A DNA stretch of 64,000 nt from Corbicula japonica (lineage: Eukaryota > Mollusca > Bivalvia > Venerida > Cyrenidae), in contig JAZAYU010000203.1 in assembly GCA_038501625.1 (NCBI GenBank), positions 248,001 through 312,000 of the forward strand, in the 5' to 3' direction. A program made the translations under genes and the position numbers. This document shows positions 14,201 through 24,010 of the stretch, piece by piece. Below the pieces are notes generated by a model. It ran no database searches. It had not been told where the DNA came from and saw only the letters and a list, made by a program, of their open reading frames with translations. Each line of letters starts with the position of its first letter. The first letter of the stretch is position 1.

Positions 14201-15447
14201 AACAATAATTCTAATGAATTCTGTAGTAGAAGTGTCTGTAATGTCCACCTTTTCTACACAATTTCCTCGATTTGTCCAGTAGCTAGGTAACCTTTCGTCG
14301 AAAACTGAAAAACATTTGTAAAGCTTGCCGTTGAAATTAAGCTAGACGTTTCTTTTTTCTCATTATTATTTTCAGATGACAAACGACATCATCCATGCAT
14401 GCTCTTTTTTGTTAGTACATGCATCTCGGTTCTTAGCTAATTATTCCCAATTATTCCCGGTCTATGTCTTTATCATTAACTTCAAAATGAAGATTTAAAA
14501 AAAGAGAGTTCTTTGTGGCACGTCCTGATGAAGTTTCAACTAAAAAAATTATACCACAAATGCTGTAATTATTCTAAATGATAAACTATTATATGCTAGT
14601 TTTTACTTTTTTATTCAAATATTCAGATATTTGTCCTATTTTAAGGAAAAAATACAATAGAATTACTCGTAAACACATGTTGATCCCCTGTTATATCTAT
14701 TGATTGCTAAAATCCACAAAATATCATATAAATTAGGATTTATCTCAACAAAACAGATGTAATAAGTTATTTCACCAAGACAATTTGTACTTGTTTATTG
14801 ATACGAGAACCTGTTGGGGCAAGTGTGAGGTTGGTGCACCCTAGAACCTGGTTTAAACCCCCAGTGGCAATTTGTTTTGCCACTGACCGTTCCAAGACGG
14901 TATCCCCAAAGGTTCTCTTCTTCGTTGATTGTTTGTGGCGTCCTATTTGAATTGACATACTTATATAAAACATGCGCTCTCTCTCTTCCTCTCTTCTTTT
15001 TCTCTGCGTGGGGAGGCTGTGTTTTTTGAGTGTGGCGATTCCTGATATGCATATATTGCTTTTTTATTGTCGATTATAAAAAAATAATGTTTTAAACAAA
15101 TATATAATTTATACCCGTTGATGAATTAGCATAAGGACGAGAGTGAAACATTGTACCTTTCGAAAAAGCATGATCTGTATCCTGTACTGACCTAATAGAA
15201 GTGGTGACAGTATAATTGATATAGACAGAGGACGTTCTTCATCTCTCGTCACTCCGGATGAGCAATATGGGCATCCATTATTTGATTGCGAAGCCAGAGT
15301 GGGACACGCCGGAGTGGAACTCGAATGTTTCTGGAAGTGTGGTCTTACACAACGCCAGAAAAGTACAAATAAACCAATCGTAATCAGTGGATGAATTACC
15401 ACGGCGATTATCGGTAACAGCATCTCTCGCAAATCAGAACTTGCCAT
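10940..15447 (-). CDS. Membrane-anchored PARP-family ADP-ribosyltransferase (three exons, 350 aa)
   Basis: Exons 15447-15192, 14304-13771 and 11202-10940 join with matching phases (1 then 1) into 1053 nt, exactly 351 codons including the stop. Residues about 9-33 form one strong hydrophobic helix, followed by a Cys/Ser-rich segment (about 40-70) and a second, weaker hydrophobic patch (75-86). From about 90 to the end is a PARP catalytic domain with the H-Y-E triad visible: His221 in LFHGT, Tyr251 in FGKGIYMAE and Glu340 in TYPEYLI. Triad and spacing are those of an active enzyme that moves ADP-ribose from NAD+ onto targets; mono- versus poly-activity cannot be read from sequence. No WGR, ankyrin, macro or zinc-finger module precedes the domain. 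PARP16 is also membrane-bound but through a C-terminal helix; here the helix is N-terminal. An upstream 5'UTR or coding exon is possible because a splice acceptor precedes the chosen ATG. Confidence 0.85.
11426..11705 (+). repeat. Dispersed family A copy
   Basis: Complete order of family A: lead, CAGGCTC/GAGCCTG hairpin, third TTGAG stem, and tail ending at TATGGTCC. Lies antisense inside the PARP intron. Confidence 0.8.
11915..12255 (+). repeat. Dispersed family B copy with intact hairpin
   Basis: ATATGCATATCAGGAATCG start, purine tract, then CAGTGGCAA/TTGCCACTG hairpin at about 12099-12121, GGTTTAAACCAGG and CCATCAGCTCAACAATG. Confidence 0.85.
12690..13560. repeat. Degenerate tandem repeat, about 150-170 bp period
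   Basis: Words such as CATAACTTTGAAACTACTT, GAAACTTGGAATATATATT and CTACATCATTATCAA recur about five times with heavy divergence. It opens with GGGGAGCTATCCTACTCGCCC. A related array lies at 16190-16690. Confidence 0.6.
13771..14304 (-). CDS. PARP gene, exon 2 (N-terminal catalytic part)
   Basis: Starts after TTTTTCAG and ends at ACAG|GTTTGT. Encodes residues 86-263, including LPSYW, the WSPSDV region, FLFHGT with the catalytic His, and FGKGIYMAE with the Tyr. The longer open frame past the donor runs into a family B start (ATGCATATCAGGAATGGCC) and is not coding. Confidence 0.88.
14760..15065 (-). repeat. Dispersed family B copy in PARP intron 1
   Basis: Reverse orientation; carries the CAGTGGCAA/TTGCCACTG hairpin (about 14860-14886) and ends with the ATATGCATATCAGGAATCGCC start block at about 15035-15055. 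Confidence 0.85.
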
Positions 15448-15452
15448 CGTAA
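15192..15452 (-). CDS. PARP gene, exon 1 of the coding part (membrane segment)
   Basis: Acceptor GATCTTTTCAG at 15453-15463 and donor TTAG|GTCAGT. The first ATG (15447) opens MASSDLREMLLP followed by a hydrophobic run of about 25 residues. Phase 1 at the donor joins exon 2 without a stop. Confidence 0.75.
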
Positions 15453-15509
15453 CTGAAAAGATCATCAATAAAAAAAGTAAACTCATAAACTCAAGATTGT
15501 ATTACATTT

Positions 15510-15800
15510 TTATGCACCAACGTAGAAGGAGGCATATAGAGTTGCACTCGTTCGTACTTCCGTTAGTCCGTATATACGTTCTCCAAATCTTGTGGCATCA
15601 ACTTCTCCTAAACTATCAGGCAGATTTCTTTTAAACTTGCAAAAATGGCCAAGCAGGACGTGAAGATGATCGTAAAAAGGGGATTTTTCTGCGGTCTTTG
15701 TTACTTACCGGAGTTATGGCCCTGTTGCAGCAGTGGGGGCATCAATGTCCAAGGACACGTTGTAGTTATAGCAATCATCCATATCGATTACTGGAATGTC
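15510..15800 (+). repeat. Dispersed repeat of a type common in bivalves
   Basis: From a pyrimidine/GT-rich head through CTTGTGGCATCAACTTCTCC, AAACTATCAGGCAGATTTCTTT, GACGTGAAGATGATCG and GGAGTTATGGCCCTG to a GGGGGCATCAATGTCC end. I recognise this word order as a dispersed element of bivalve genomes; this is recall, not a search result. Confidence 0.5.
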
Positions 15801-16189
15801 ATTTTATTTCACGAAGTCTTAACCTTTAAACTAATAGCTGAGGGCTTTTGATCGGCATTATTCTTTCTCTTAAGTTTTCTTCAGGAAAATATATTGCTAT
15901 TTCCACAAGCTGTAAAATATATCGTTAAGTTTAGTGTCGCCTCTGTTGTAATTACATTGTGGAGAATCACATGGGTTTTTTAAATAATGGATGTTAGTTG
16001 TTTCCTATAAGTTCATACTTTTGTAGTTTTCACATTGATTTCCTTTTTCAAGATATAGCATATCCTATTATTGTATTTAATTGATTTTATAAACTAAGTT
16101 ATTTATAATAATAATACAAATAATACAAACCTCAACTAAACTATTTCTGACCATATGAACGATAGCACTTTATTGAACAGTCTATTTCG

Positions 16190-16690
16190 AATAGTTTCGA
16201 ATTATTGTTTGTAGCTCGACTATTCGAAGAATATAGGTGCTATCCTACTCTCACCGGCGTGTTCGTTAGCGTTGTAGTCCCTCAAACAAAAATTGGTCTT
16301 TAACTTGATATTTAGAATATATATTAACCTTATATATTTCTGCCTTTTTTGTACTTTAATTTTGCGTTCAACAAAGTCTGCACAATGCATATAACTGTTA
16401 AACTACTTGAGATATAAACTTGAAACTTGGAAAATACCCGGTATATTCACCATCACATACTCATAACTTTTCTACCAATAGTTCTCAGGTTACACCATTT
16501 TTTCACTTAGATTCTGTGTTCACCACAATATTTAATACGCCTATCAGTTTGAAACTACTTGAGATATTACGTTGAAACTTGGAATAAACGTTCGCCATCA
16601 GTATCCACATTTCTTTCAATAAGACCAATAAGTCTACTGTTTTAGTTATGCCCCTTTTAAATAACTTAACTACGCAGGAAGAGGATCAAT
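16190..16690. repeat. Degenerate tandem repeat related to 12690-13560
   Basis: Shares GCTATCCTACTC, AAACTACTTGAGATATTA and CTTGAAACTTGGAATA words with the array in the PARP intron. Confidence 0.55.
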
Positions 16691-18020
16691 CAATCCGAGT
16701 ATGCAATATTTTCCTATACATGTGTTGTTTTTGTCGGCTTTCAAAGTTCCTTTTTCATCCATATCATCTTTAACTTAATGTTGCTCATATTTTTATGTTC
16801 ATGTACTACAAGGTTAATCCAGAAATTAAACATCTGCATGGCGAAGTTCTTTCTGACAACAAGGATGAAAACATTCTTAACGTTTTAAGTTGTGCCCTTT
16901 TCAAATCACTTTTAACCTTAAACTTATCATTGCTGGTATCTTAATTATTTTGGTTTATCTAATACTTGAAATATGTATTTTGTAGTTACAAAGTTAATCT
17001 TTTTTCAGTTATGTCTCTTGAAGAATTTTATCAGAAACTAAGATTAAACAGTTTTTATTATCCCTAAATAATCATATTGACATATGATTTTCAAGATTAA
17101 TATTAAAGAAAAAATATATCAATTACAATACATTGTATTTCAATTAATTCTTTTCTACTAGCCAGAAGTTTAAAAATGTTTGATTTAATTAAAACAAAAT
17201 CTAATTGGCAATGAGTCATTTTCCGTGACGACATTTTTGTATATAAGGTTTTATAAATGATTTGGTATTTACTTCCTTTTGTGTATAATACACAGTTGTG
17301 TGAAGATTTATTGCTGTTTTATGAAGCTCTTGTTCAACATGGTATTTCTATTCCACTCCGTGTGTCAAAACTAAGAGCTCAATAAAAGGATTATGTAAAC
17401 ATGCTAGGTGACATAACATTTTTATTTCATATATTTTATATCAGATATATAATGACTACAATATAAAAACCACTTTTACCGTACTTTTTAAATCGAAACC
17501 ATTATGTTAAAGTAGCACTAGAACTTACATGCAATTAAATAAGTACAGTTTTGTCGGGCTTTTTCTGCTGCCAAAATTTAAACCTCAAAACTTGATGGAA
17601 AAATAAAGTCAAGAGGACAAAATTGCATTACAACAATTGTGAAAACATGTTAAAAGCTATCTTGCTTTGTCTTCGCGTCACGGAAAATTTATTTTACTAA
17701 GACATTGGTGGTTTCCAATGATTTCTTTTAAGACACACTATACGGTTAAGTTTGTCAACATTTTGAAATGTTTTGGCAGTTGAAAATTTTGCAGAAAATC
17801 GGAAAAAGGCTTAATGTGGCAACACCGGTATGGTGTTCGAAAACTTGATCATAATTATTATTGTTAAGTCCATAATGAAAAATTTTAAGTTCATATTAAT
17901 CCATTCATATTTTTATTGTCGGGGAGTATATTTTCAACGCAGAAACTGTCATTAGAATCTGTGGGTAAAGGAAAAAAGATTACACAACTTTCGGAATTGT
18001 CTTTAAACTTGAATCTTATC
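16691..18020. other. AT-rich non-coding stretch
   Basis: No exon or recognised repeat is supported between the degenerate array and the promoter-like TATA at 18024. Confidence 0.5.
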
Positions 18021-18023
18021 GTA

Positions 18024-18030
18024 CTATATA
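18024..18030 (+). promoter_or_regulatory. TATA box upstream of a signal-peptide exon
   Basis: TATATAA lies about 40 bases before the ATG at 18067, a fitting distance for a short 5'UTR. Confidence 0.4.
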
Positions 18031-18066
18031 ACACGTAATTTTATTTTGCACACTGTTGCATGAGCT

Positions 18067-18138
18067 ATGGATCTTCACAAAATCAATACAAAACTGTGGC
18101 TTTCAATTGTCACAGTTTTTGTAACAGCCATGAAATTT
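18067..18138 (+). CDS. Orphan first exon encoding a signal peptide
   Basis: ATG opens 24 codons ending exactly at TTT|GTAAGT, a consensus donor. The peptide is a basic N-terminus (MDLHKINTK) and a hydrophobic core (LWLSIVTVFVTAM), as in secreted proteins. The phase is 0. I could not find a phase-0 partner exon downstream; the LU-Ig-MAM gene at 31 kb has its own start and needs phase 1. The gene this belongs to is unknown, and the exon may be a relic. Confidence 0.4.
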
Positions 18139-19664
18139 GTAAGTAAATCAATCAGTTTATTAATATTTTAGTGTAAAAACTGAAGATAATTTTTTTTATT
18201 TGTTGTTGTTTTTTTTCTTAAACTTAGTGTGGCTATTTACTCAATCCCAAATTTAAAAGTATTTCGAGTTTTTCCATTTAAATAGCTAATCGCTTTTAAT
18301 GATGTATTATAAAACATAGGATCACTGCTCAAGTTTTTCAATCGGAAACATAAAATCGTATACATGTACCAGTTGAAGTAATTTATTTTGTAAAACCTTC
18401 TGATAAATTTAACGTGCTTTAAACTGCTGCACTGAACTCAATGTTCTAACTCAACGATATATTGTAAGGAACAGGTGACACGACCGTCTAACATTTATCA
18501 ATGCATTTTTAAAAAATTTAAGGATGGTTTCTGGTCGTCATTAGACGGTCGTCGATAAAAACATTATCAATATCCCTTATAGCAAAATGGAGTTCAAGAA
18601 AACTTCACACAAATTAATGGCATCTATGTAACTTTATTTTACATAATTATGTTATTAAGGAAAGTTAGATCAGTAAAGAGAAAAATAGCCAAACCTCAAC
18701 ATTCTATAAAATTCTACATTAACATCCAAACACAAAAACTAAAGAACATAAATTATAAATGCCCACTTGACTTATATGATACCGACAAAAATATGTGCGA
18801 TTGATTTGTCAAAAGTATACAATTTGAGATATTTGTAAAATTATGTTGGACCTTGAATTTCCTGGTGGGTTAATAGATGAAAAAAGAATTAAAAGTTGAG
18901 TTCTTTCCTTATAATTGAACTACAAGGACATCACATATTGTTGAAATTATCATATTATTTATGTTCATGTAGGCACTTAAATTTATGCTTTGTATAGCTG
19001 ACTTTCATCACCCTCCTACAAGACATAAACTGTGCTCATACAAGAAATAAACTGTGCCTATACAATAAAGTTAACTGTATTCCAACTTGAAGGCTGAAAG
19101 TCAGGCGTTTCACGTCAGGATTCATTTCAACTTTAGTTCATTATTTATTGTAGATTTTTTTTCTTAACCCAAATTTTGTTAACGCACAGCCATTTTGAAT
19201 TTTAAATATGTTAGAACAAGCACAAAACAATAACAGAAGAGTGGTGAGTAATATCAAGTAAAGGTATGAAACAATTTTAGTGTAAATATATATCAAATTG
19301 AAGACATAGTTAAATCCAAAATACAACAAACCGATTGCAAGGGAAGTACACAATTAAATAAGTAAGAAACAACAATACACCGTAATTTTTAAAACATATA
19401 TGCAAAAAAACAAATAGTAGTAGCTTATTAGATATTTTTCGAAATCCTGCAAAACCTAGGCATTTTTAGCATTACGATCAGTGTGTACATGATTACATAA
19501 TCTTCGACAGTCTTTAAAACAATTTCATTTGCTTTTTGTGGTAAGTATAAAACATATTTTGACAATTGCCATTATGCTAAGAACATGCATACAAAATACA
19601 ATATCAATCTACTAATTGTTTTTGCAGCAGGTTCTTTGACCATAATATCCTTTAATTTACGTTT
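18139..19664. other. AT-rich non-coding stretch
   Basis: Nothing supported; it ends at the stop codon of the tetraspan gene on the opposite strand. Confidence 0.5.
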
Positions 19665-19831
19665 TTAATGCCTACACCTTGTCCAGCATCGCCTGCAGCT
19701 ATAGCAGAAAAACGCATCAAATATGAACGCTATTGCAAATGGATAGGAAAATGACGCGAAGACGATACAAGACCAACCAACCACCTCGTGAACCCAGAGA
19801 AGAATGAGTTGCGAAAATGCCGCCAAAAACT
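19665..19831 (-). CDS. Tetraspan gene, exon 4
   Basis: Acceptor TTCTTTTACAG. Encodes the end of TM3, TM4 and the cysteine/arginine-rich tail before the stop. Confidence 0.82.
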
Positions 19832-22800
19832 CTGTAAAAGAACGGGGAGTGAAGGTTATGTAAAATAAAATGTAAATAGTAACTGATTTAATTTTATTCA
19901 CAGCAAGTTGCTTTTGCGCAATCAATGTGTCTTGTTCAAACAAGCGAAGTAAATATTAGCATTAAAACTTAAATTACATCATAATCGTACTTGCGATAAC
20001 AAAATGGCAATCAGGACTATGCCCAAGGTTATAAAACTGAGAATGGAAACCAGCCTCAAATCTCAAGCATTTGATTGGCTGAAACCTCAGCCCTAGTCTT
20101 TGTAACTCAACTAAGTTTAGAAGATTTATTAGTCTTTTGCTCTTGTAGATATGATTTTGGATATAAATCTAAATCTAAATAGATACATGGAATTTTGTAT
20201 CTTTAATGCAAAGACAGATGATTTTCATCTGATTTATATGCCCCCGTTTTGCTATCGCAGTGGAATGACAAAAGGTAACATGTTGTATCATATAGGATCA
20301 ATTTAAGTTCATTCCCCGAAACAATAAATCTCAGCTTGCTGTAAACGATGATAAAATTTGAACGACTTACGTGCAAATGTAAACATCCAGATGTGTTTAC
20401 ACCAGTCCAATTCGATCCATCCTTTTGAGGACAACTGATCGTAGGATGTTTTAAATACAATCACGGATGACGCGAACGTCATAAAGAAAGACACCAAACA
20501 GATTCCAAACATCACTTTACTGATGAAAACTACAACAAAATTATTTAAGAAAACGGAACTATGCGACCACAACTTTCAAAAATCCTTAAGGAATATCTTG
20601 CATTGAAAAACATATTTTGCGTAAGAAATGTGTAATTATTGGCGTTTACTTAATTCTGAATAAATCTCTACGATTACATAGTGAACACATGATAAAGACC
20701 AGAAACGAACCAGCTCAGCTTATAAAGCCAACTTTCCTTTCGTCTATTCCACAACAATCCCATGTATGCTGATTATTTTAAAGAATAACTTATAAGTAGC
20801 TGTATAACATAAAAGTTAAAACTGATTAAAACGTTAAGAACATACAACAGTTTTGAATTTTTTAAGATGTTAGTTATGCCCCCTTTCGAAGGTATTGTTT
20901 TGCCCATATCGGTCGGTCGGTAGACCACATCTTGTCCTATTGATTTTGAGGTCAATAGAATAAAGGTCGAGGTCACAGTGGCATTGAATGCAAAAAGTTT
21001 GTCCTATCAATAACTAGACAATGCTTTCACCTATGGTCATATTGATTTTCAGGTCAGCAGTTCAAAGGTCAAGGTCACAGTGACTTTCAACATAAATACC
21101 TTGTCCGATCAATGGTTTTAACTATGGTCCTTAAATTTGGTATGGCGGTTTGTTATCACTTGTAAAAAAACACATACTGAATTTGAGGTCACTAGGTCAA
21201 AGGCCAAGGTCACAGTTACCTTCAACACGGAAACCTTGTCCGATTGATAAATAGACAATGTTTCACATATGGACCTAAAATTCGGTAGGGAAGTTTGTCA
21301 TCACATGTAGAAGACCCCTATTGATTTTCAGGTCAGTAGGTCAAGGGTCAATAAGACCTCCATTACAAAAATCTTTTCTCACTAATAACTAGATTTAGCG
21401 ATCAATAACAGCTGTTTATTAACCATTTGACATGTGGGTGGCATACTTGTTTTACAAACATCTCTCGTTCGATCAAAAATGTTATTGTGAACTGAAATGT
21501 AAATAGTTATTTTTAAACTCTGGTCTAGGTCAGTTGTATGTAAATCATTCAAGTGTATAGGGTTTTTTATCGAGATTGTCTTTATAAAAATGCAAGCACT
21601 GCTCTTCGTCCATTGAAAGCCAAACGTAGTAATCAGCCTTCTTTGTTCAGTTGCTGGTGAACCCTTCTGGCTTTCAATAGGCGACTTATACCTCCAATTT
21701 CGCATCCCCCATCAGCACACGCGTAAAATAACCCCTTTGGACTGCAAGACTCTGTTTGATTTCCATCGAAACTACATATCCAAAAAGGCGAAATTACCGC
21801 CAAAATCTGAAAGAAGACATAATTACAAAAAAAATCTTTCTTTAAAGTTAACGCCAAAATTACGAATAAATGTACAAAAAGACGAAATTCAATAAATAGG
21901 CTAAGGTGTATTGTGTACCACTGTTATTGTTGTTTATCAAAGAGTGTCATGAAAACCACTTGTCTCATTCTCATTTATAAAAAAAGATTTAAGTGTTCAC
22001 AAATTTTACAGACATGTATTTGTATACACCAAAAACTCGAATTTGGTGATTTACGGAACACATCTAGCGCCTGCTTGCAATAAGTTGAAATGTGGATCTA
22101 TGTTTTAATATTACATTAAAAAGATTCGAGCTGCGTTGTATAACTTCAATTACTGTTTAAATTTTAACTGATTGGGTCTTACCTATGTTTAATGAAAACA
22201 GTACAGTTACTTCCATATTTGTTTTACAGAAGCTAGTAACCTCATGCATAACAACATACTAAGTGTTCATGTTAAATGGAGAAAAACAACAAAAGAAAAA
22301 TGATCTATCAGAACATGTTGTTATCATTCGACACACGCAGATTATGTAATTCAAATATTTTTTTCTAAAAATATTCCAGTTTATAAGCAACATAATGTTT
22401 CATTTTTTTTACTAAAAATACTCAAATAGGAGTTCTCATTCTTCACAGATAGATTTGTTCAAGCAGATAATATAATCATAAATTGTTTATCATGGTTAGT
22501 AGCGTAATCATTTTCTGGGTTATCCAGCCTATCTCAGTCGGTAGCGTTTTCGGATAGCATGGCTTGTCGTTGTCGCCCTGTGGTACTTGTTCTATTCCAT
22601 ACTGGTAATCTGAGTATTCTGAATTATATTGTATTTTTTTCAGGCACCATAAGGGTAACCCCATTCATTCACAAAATTCTAATAAATAAAATTCAAACAA
22701 CATAATTGAATATAATTATAATTTTTTATTCTGAAATTTAAGACGTATTTTAATGATCAAGCACATTTTCTCATGACTGAAAGACTGAAAACGCTGTGCT

Positions 22801-22892
22801 AAGATATTTGTGTCAAATGTTAAATGAACTACCTGAAACAATATCACTGGTACAATAGCCGACAGAAATAGAACGCTTAAGATCTCTTGCAT
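19665..22892 (-). CDS. Claudin/PMP22-like tetraspan membrane protein (four exons, 166 aa)
   Basis: Exons 22892-22833, 21806-21692, 20529-20371 and 19831-19665 (60, 115, 159 and 167 nt) join in phases 0, 1 and 1 to 501 nt without a stop. Four hydrophobic helices are clear: about 3-28, 60-84, 101-126 and 129-152. The first extracellular loop has a Trp, then CSFDGNQTESC and GLFYAC with a further Cys, resembling the W-GLW-C-C signature of the claudin/PMP22/EMP/stargazin superfamily (Phe replaces the second Trp). An NQT sequon sits in that loop. The C-terminus is short and Cys/Arg-rich (CYSCRRCWTRCRH) and could be palmitoylated. The family forms paracellular junctions or modulates channels and adhesion at the plasma membrane; which role applies here cannot be told. 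Confidence 0.82.
20371..20529 (-). CDS. Tetraspan gene, exon 3
   Basis: Acceptor TTTTGTTGTAG and donor GCAC|GTAAGT. Encodes TM2 (GICLVSFFMTFASSVIVF) and the start of TM3; phase 1 at both ends. Confidence 0.82.
20880..21375. repeat. Tandem repeat, about 130 bp period, rich in TCAAGGTCA
   Basis: Four diverged units in intron 2 of the tetraspan gene. Each has a TTTGAGGTCA or TTTCAGGTCAG block, a TCAAAGGTCAAGGTCACAGT block, a CTTGTCCGAT block and a TATGGTCC block. The core is an extended nuclear-receptor half-site. Confidence 0.75.
21692..21806 (-). CDS. Tetraspan gene, exon 2
   Basis: Acceptor TTCTTTCAG and donor GGAG|GTATAAG. Encodes the end of TM1 and the first extracellular loop with the W...C...GLF..C pattern. 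Confidence 0.82.
22510..22605 (+). repeat. tRNA-like SINE head
   Basis: TATCTCAGTCGGTAGCG resembles a pol III A box, and a degraded B box lies near 22585. No full tRNA fold is seen. Confidence 0.4.
22833..22892 (-). CDS. Tetraspan gene, exon 1
   Basis: ATG followed by 20 codons forming the first half of TM1 (MQEILSVLFLSAIVPVILFQ), donor CAG|GTAGTT, phase 0. Two upstream ATGs lie in other frames. Confidence 0.75.
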
Positions 22893-23919
22893 GACTCATC
22901 CATCACCTAAATGATTCACCTGAAATATAAGCTCTATATATCCTAATCGCACCTGACCCTGTTTTCTGGACGAACGACCATAACGTATTAGAACGCGCTG
23001 AAATTTTGAGCTCCCAAAACCGACACTGATTTCTTGTCGGACACCCGTAACGTACAAACACGTATGCTTTTTTCACGATTTTAATACCCGTAACATAAAT
23101 CTGCGTTAATTTTTTAAATGCCCGTTGATAAGCGTATATTTTAATAAAGCAAGTACGTTTTTATCCGTTACAGGTTTTCTAACTTTTATTAAAATTCGGA
23201 ATTTTAAACATGGTTAGAAACCCGATTTAGTAATTTTAAAACACGTTATTATAACATTACGGTATTTCTTCCGTAAAAATTGAAATATGCTTATCAGGAA
23301 TATTTCCTGAATCTCAACGATCTGTTACGTTATGGATGAAACCAATCGTAAAATTCTGGTTGACACTGGAAGACTGTAACGGAAAATTCCGTAAATCAGT
23401 TAATCTAATTCACAGTCATTAATTTTTATGCCATTGTTAAAAATGTTATTTTTAAGTAATAACTAGGTAGATATAGGTATTTTCAAAAATATAGGACAAC
23501 TGGTTTTTTTTAAATATTTTGACAATAAATGATGAAGAAACAGAAACTCTGTAATTAGTTGTTGTTTTTTTTTTCTTAAAATTAGACTTCGAATAAATAA
23601 CTAATTTTCTTATCAGATTATCTAAATCGCATGTAAACAATTTTTACTATAATGCGTTTGATAGAAATTACGTGATGTATCATAGGACTAATGGTGTAAA
23701 AATACTGATCGATAATTCCGTGTTCTTCTAATTAGCCACAAATGCAAGGACTGTTGAATAAAAAGAAATGAAAATCCTACGAAACAAAACAAGATATGGT
23801 TTTGAAACGCGATTTTTTATACGTTTAAATACGTATCGGGCGTCCTCAAGTAAATCAGGGTCGGGTTTTGAGAAGTCAAAATTTTGTCACGTTTAAATGC
23901 GGTATGGTCGTGGAAAGGA
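22893..23919. other. Upstream region of the tetraspan gene, AT-rich
   Basis: Presumed promoter side of the tetraspan gene; no clear TATA or repeat is recognised. Confidence 0.4.
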
Positions 23920-24010
23920 TATGAAAAAAGTGAAATATGCACATCAGGAATAGCCATATCCAGCAGACTCAACCTCCCCTCACAGCCAAAACCTAGAGAG
24001 AAGTCTGAGA
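23920..24010 (+). repeat. Dispersed family B, 5' fragment
   Basis: Starts AAATATGCACATCAGGAATAGCC and ends in an AGAGAGAAG tract. Confidence 0.6.
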
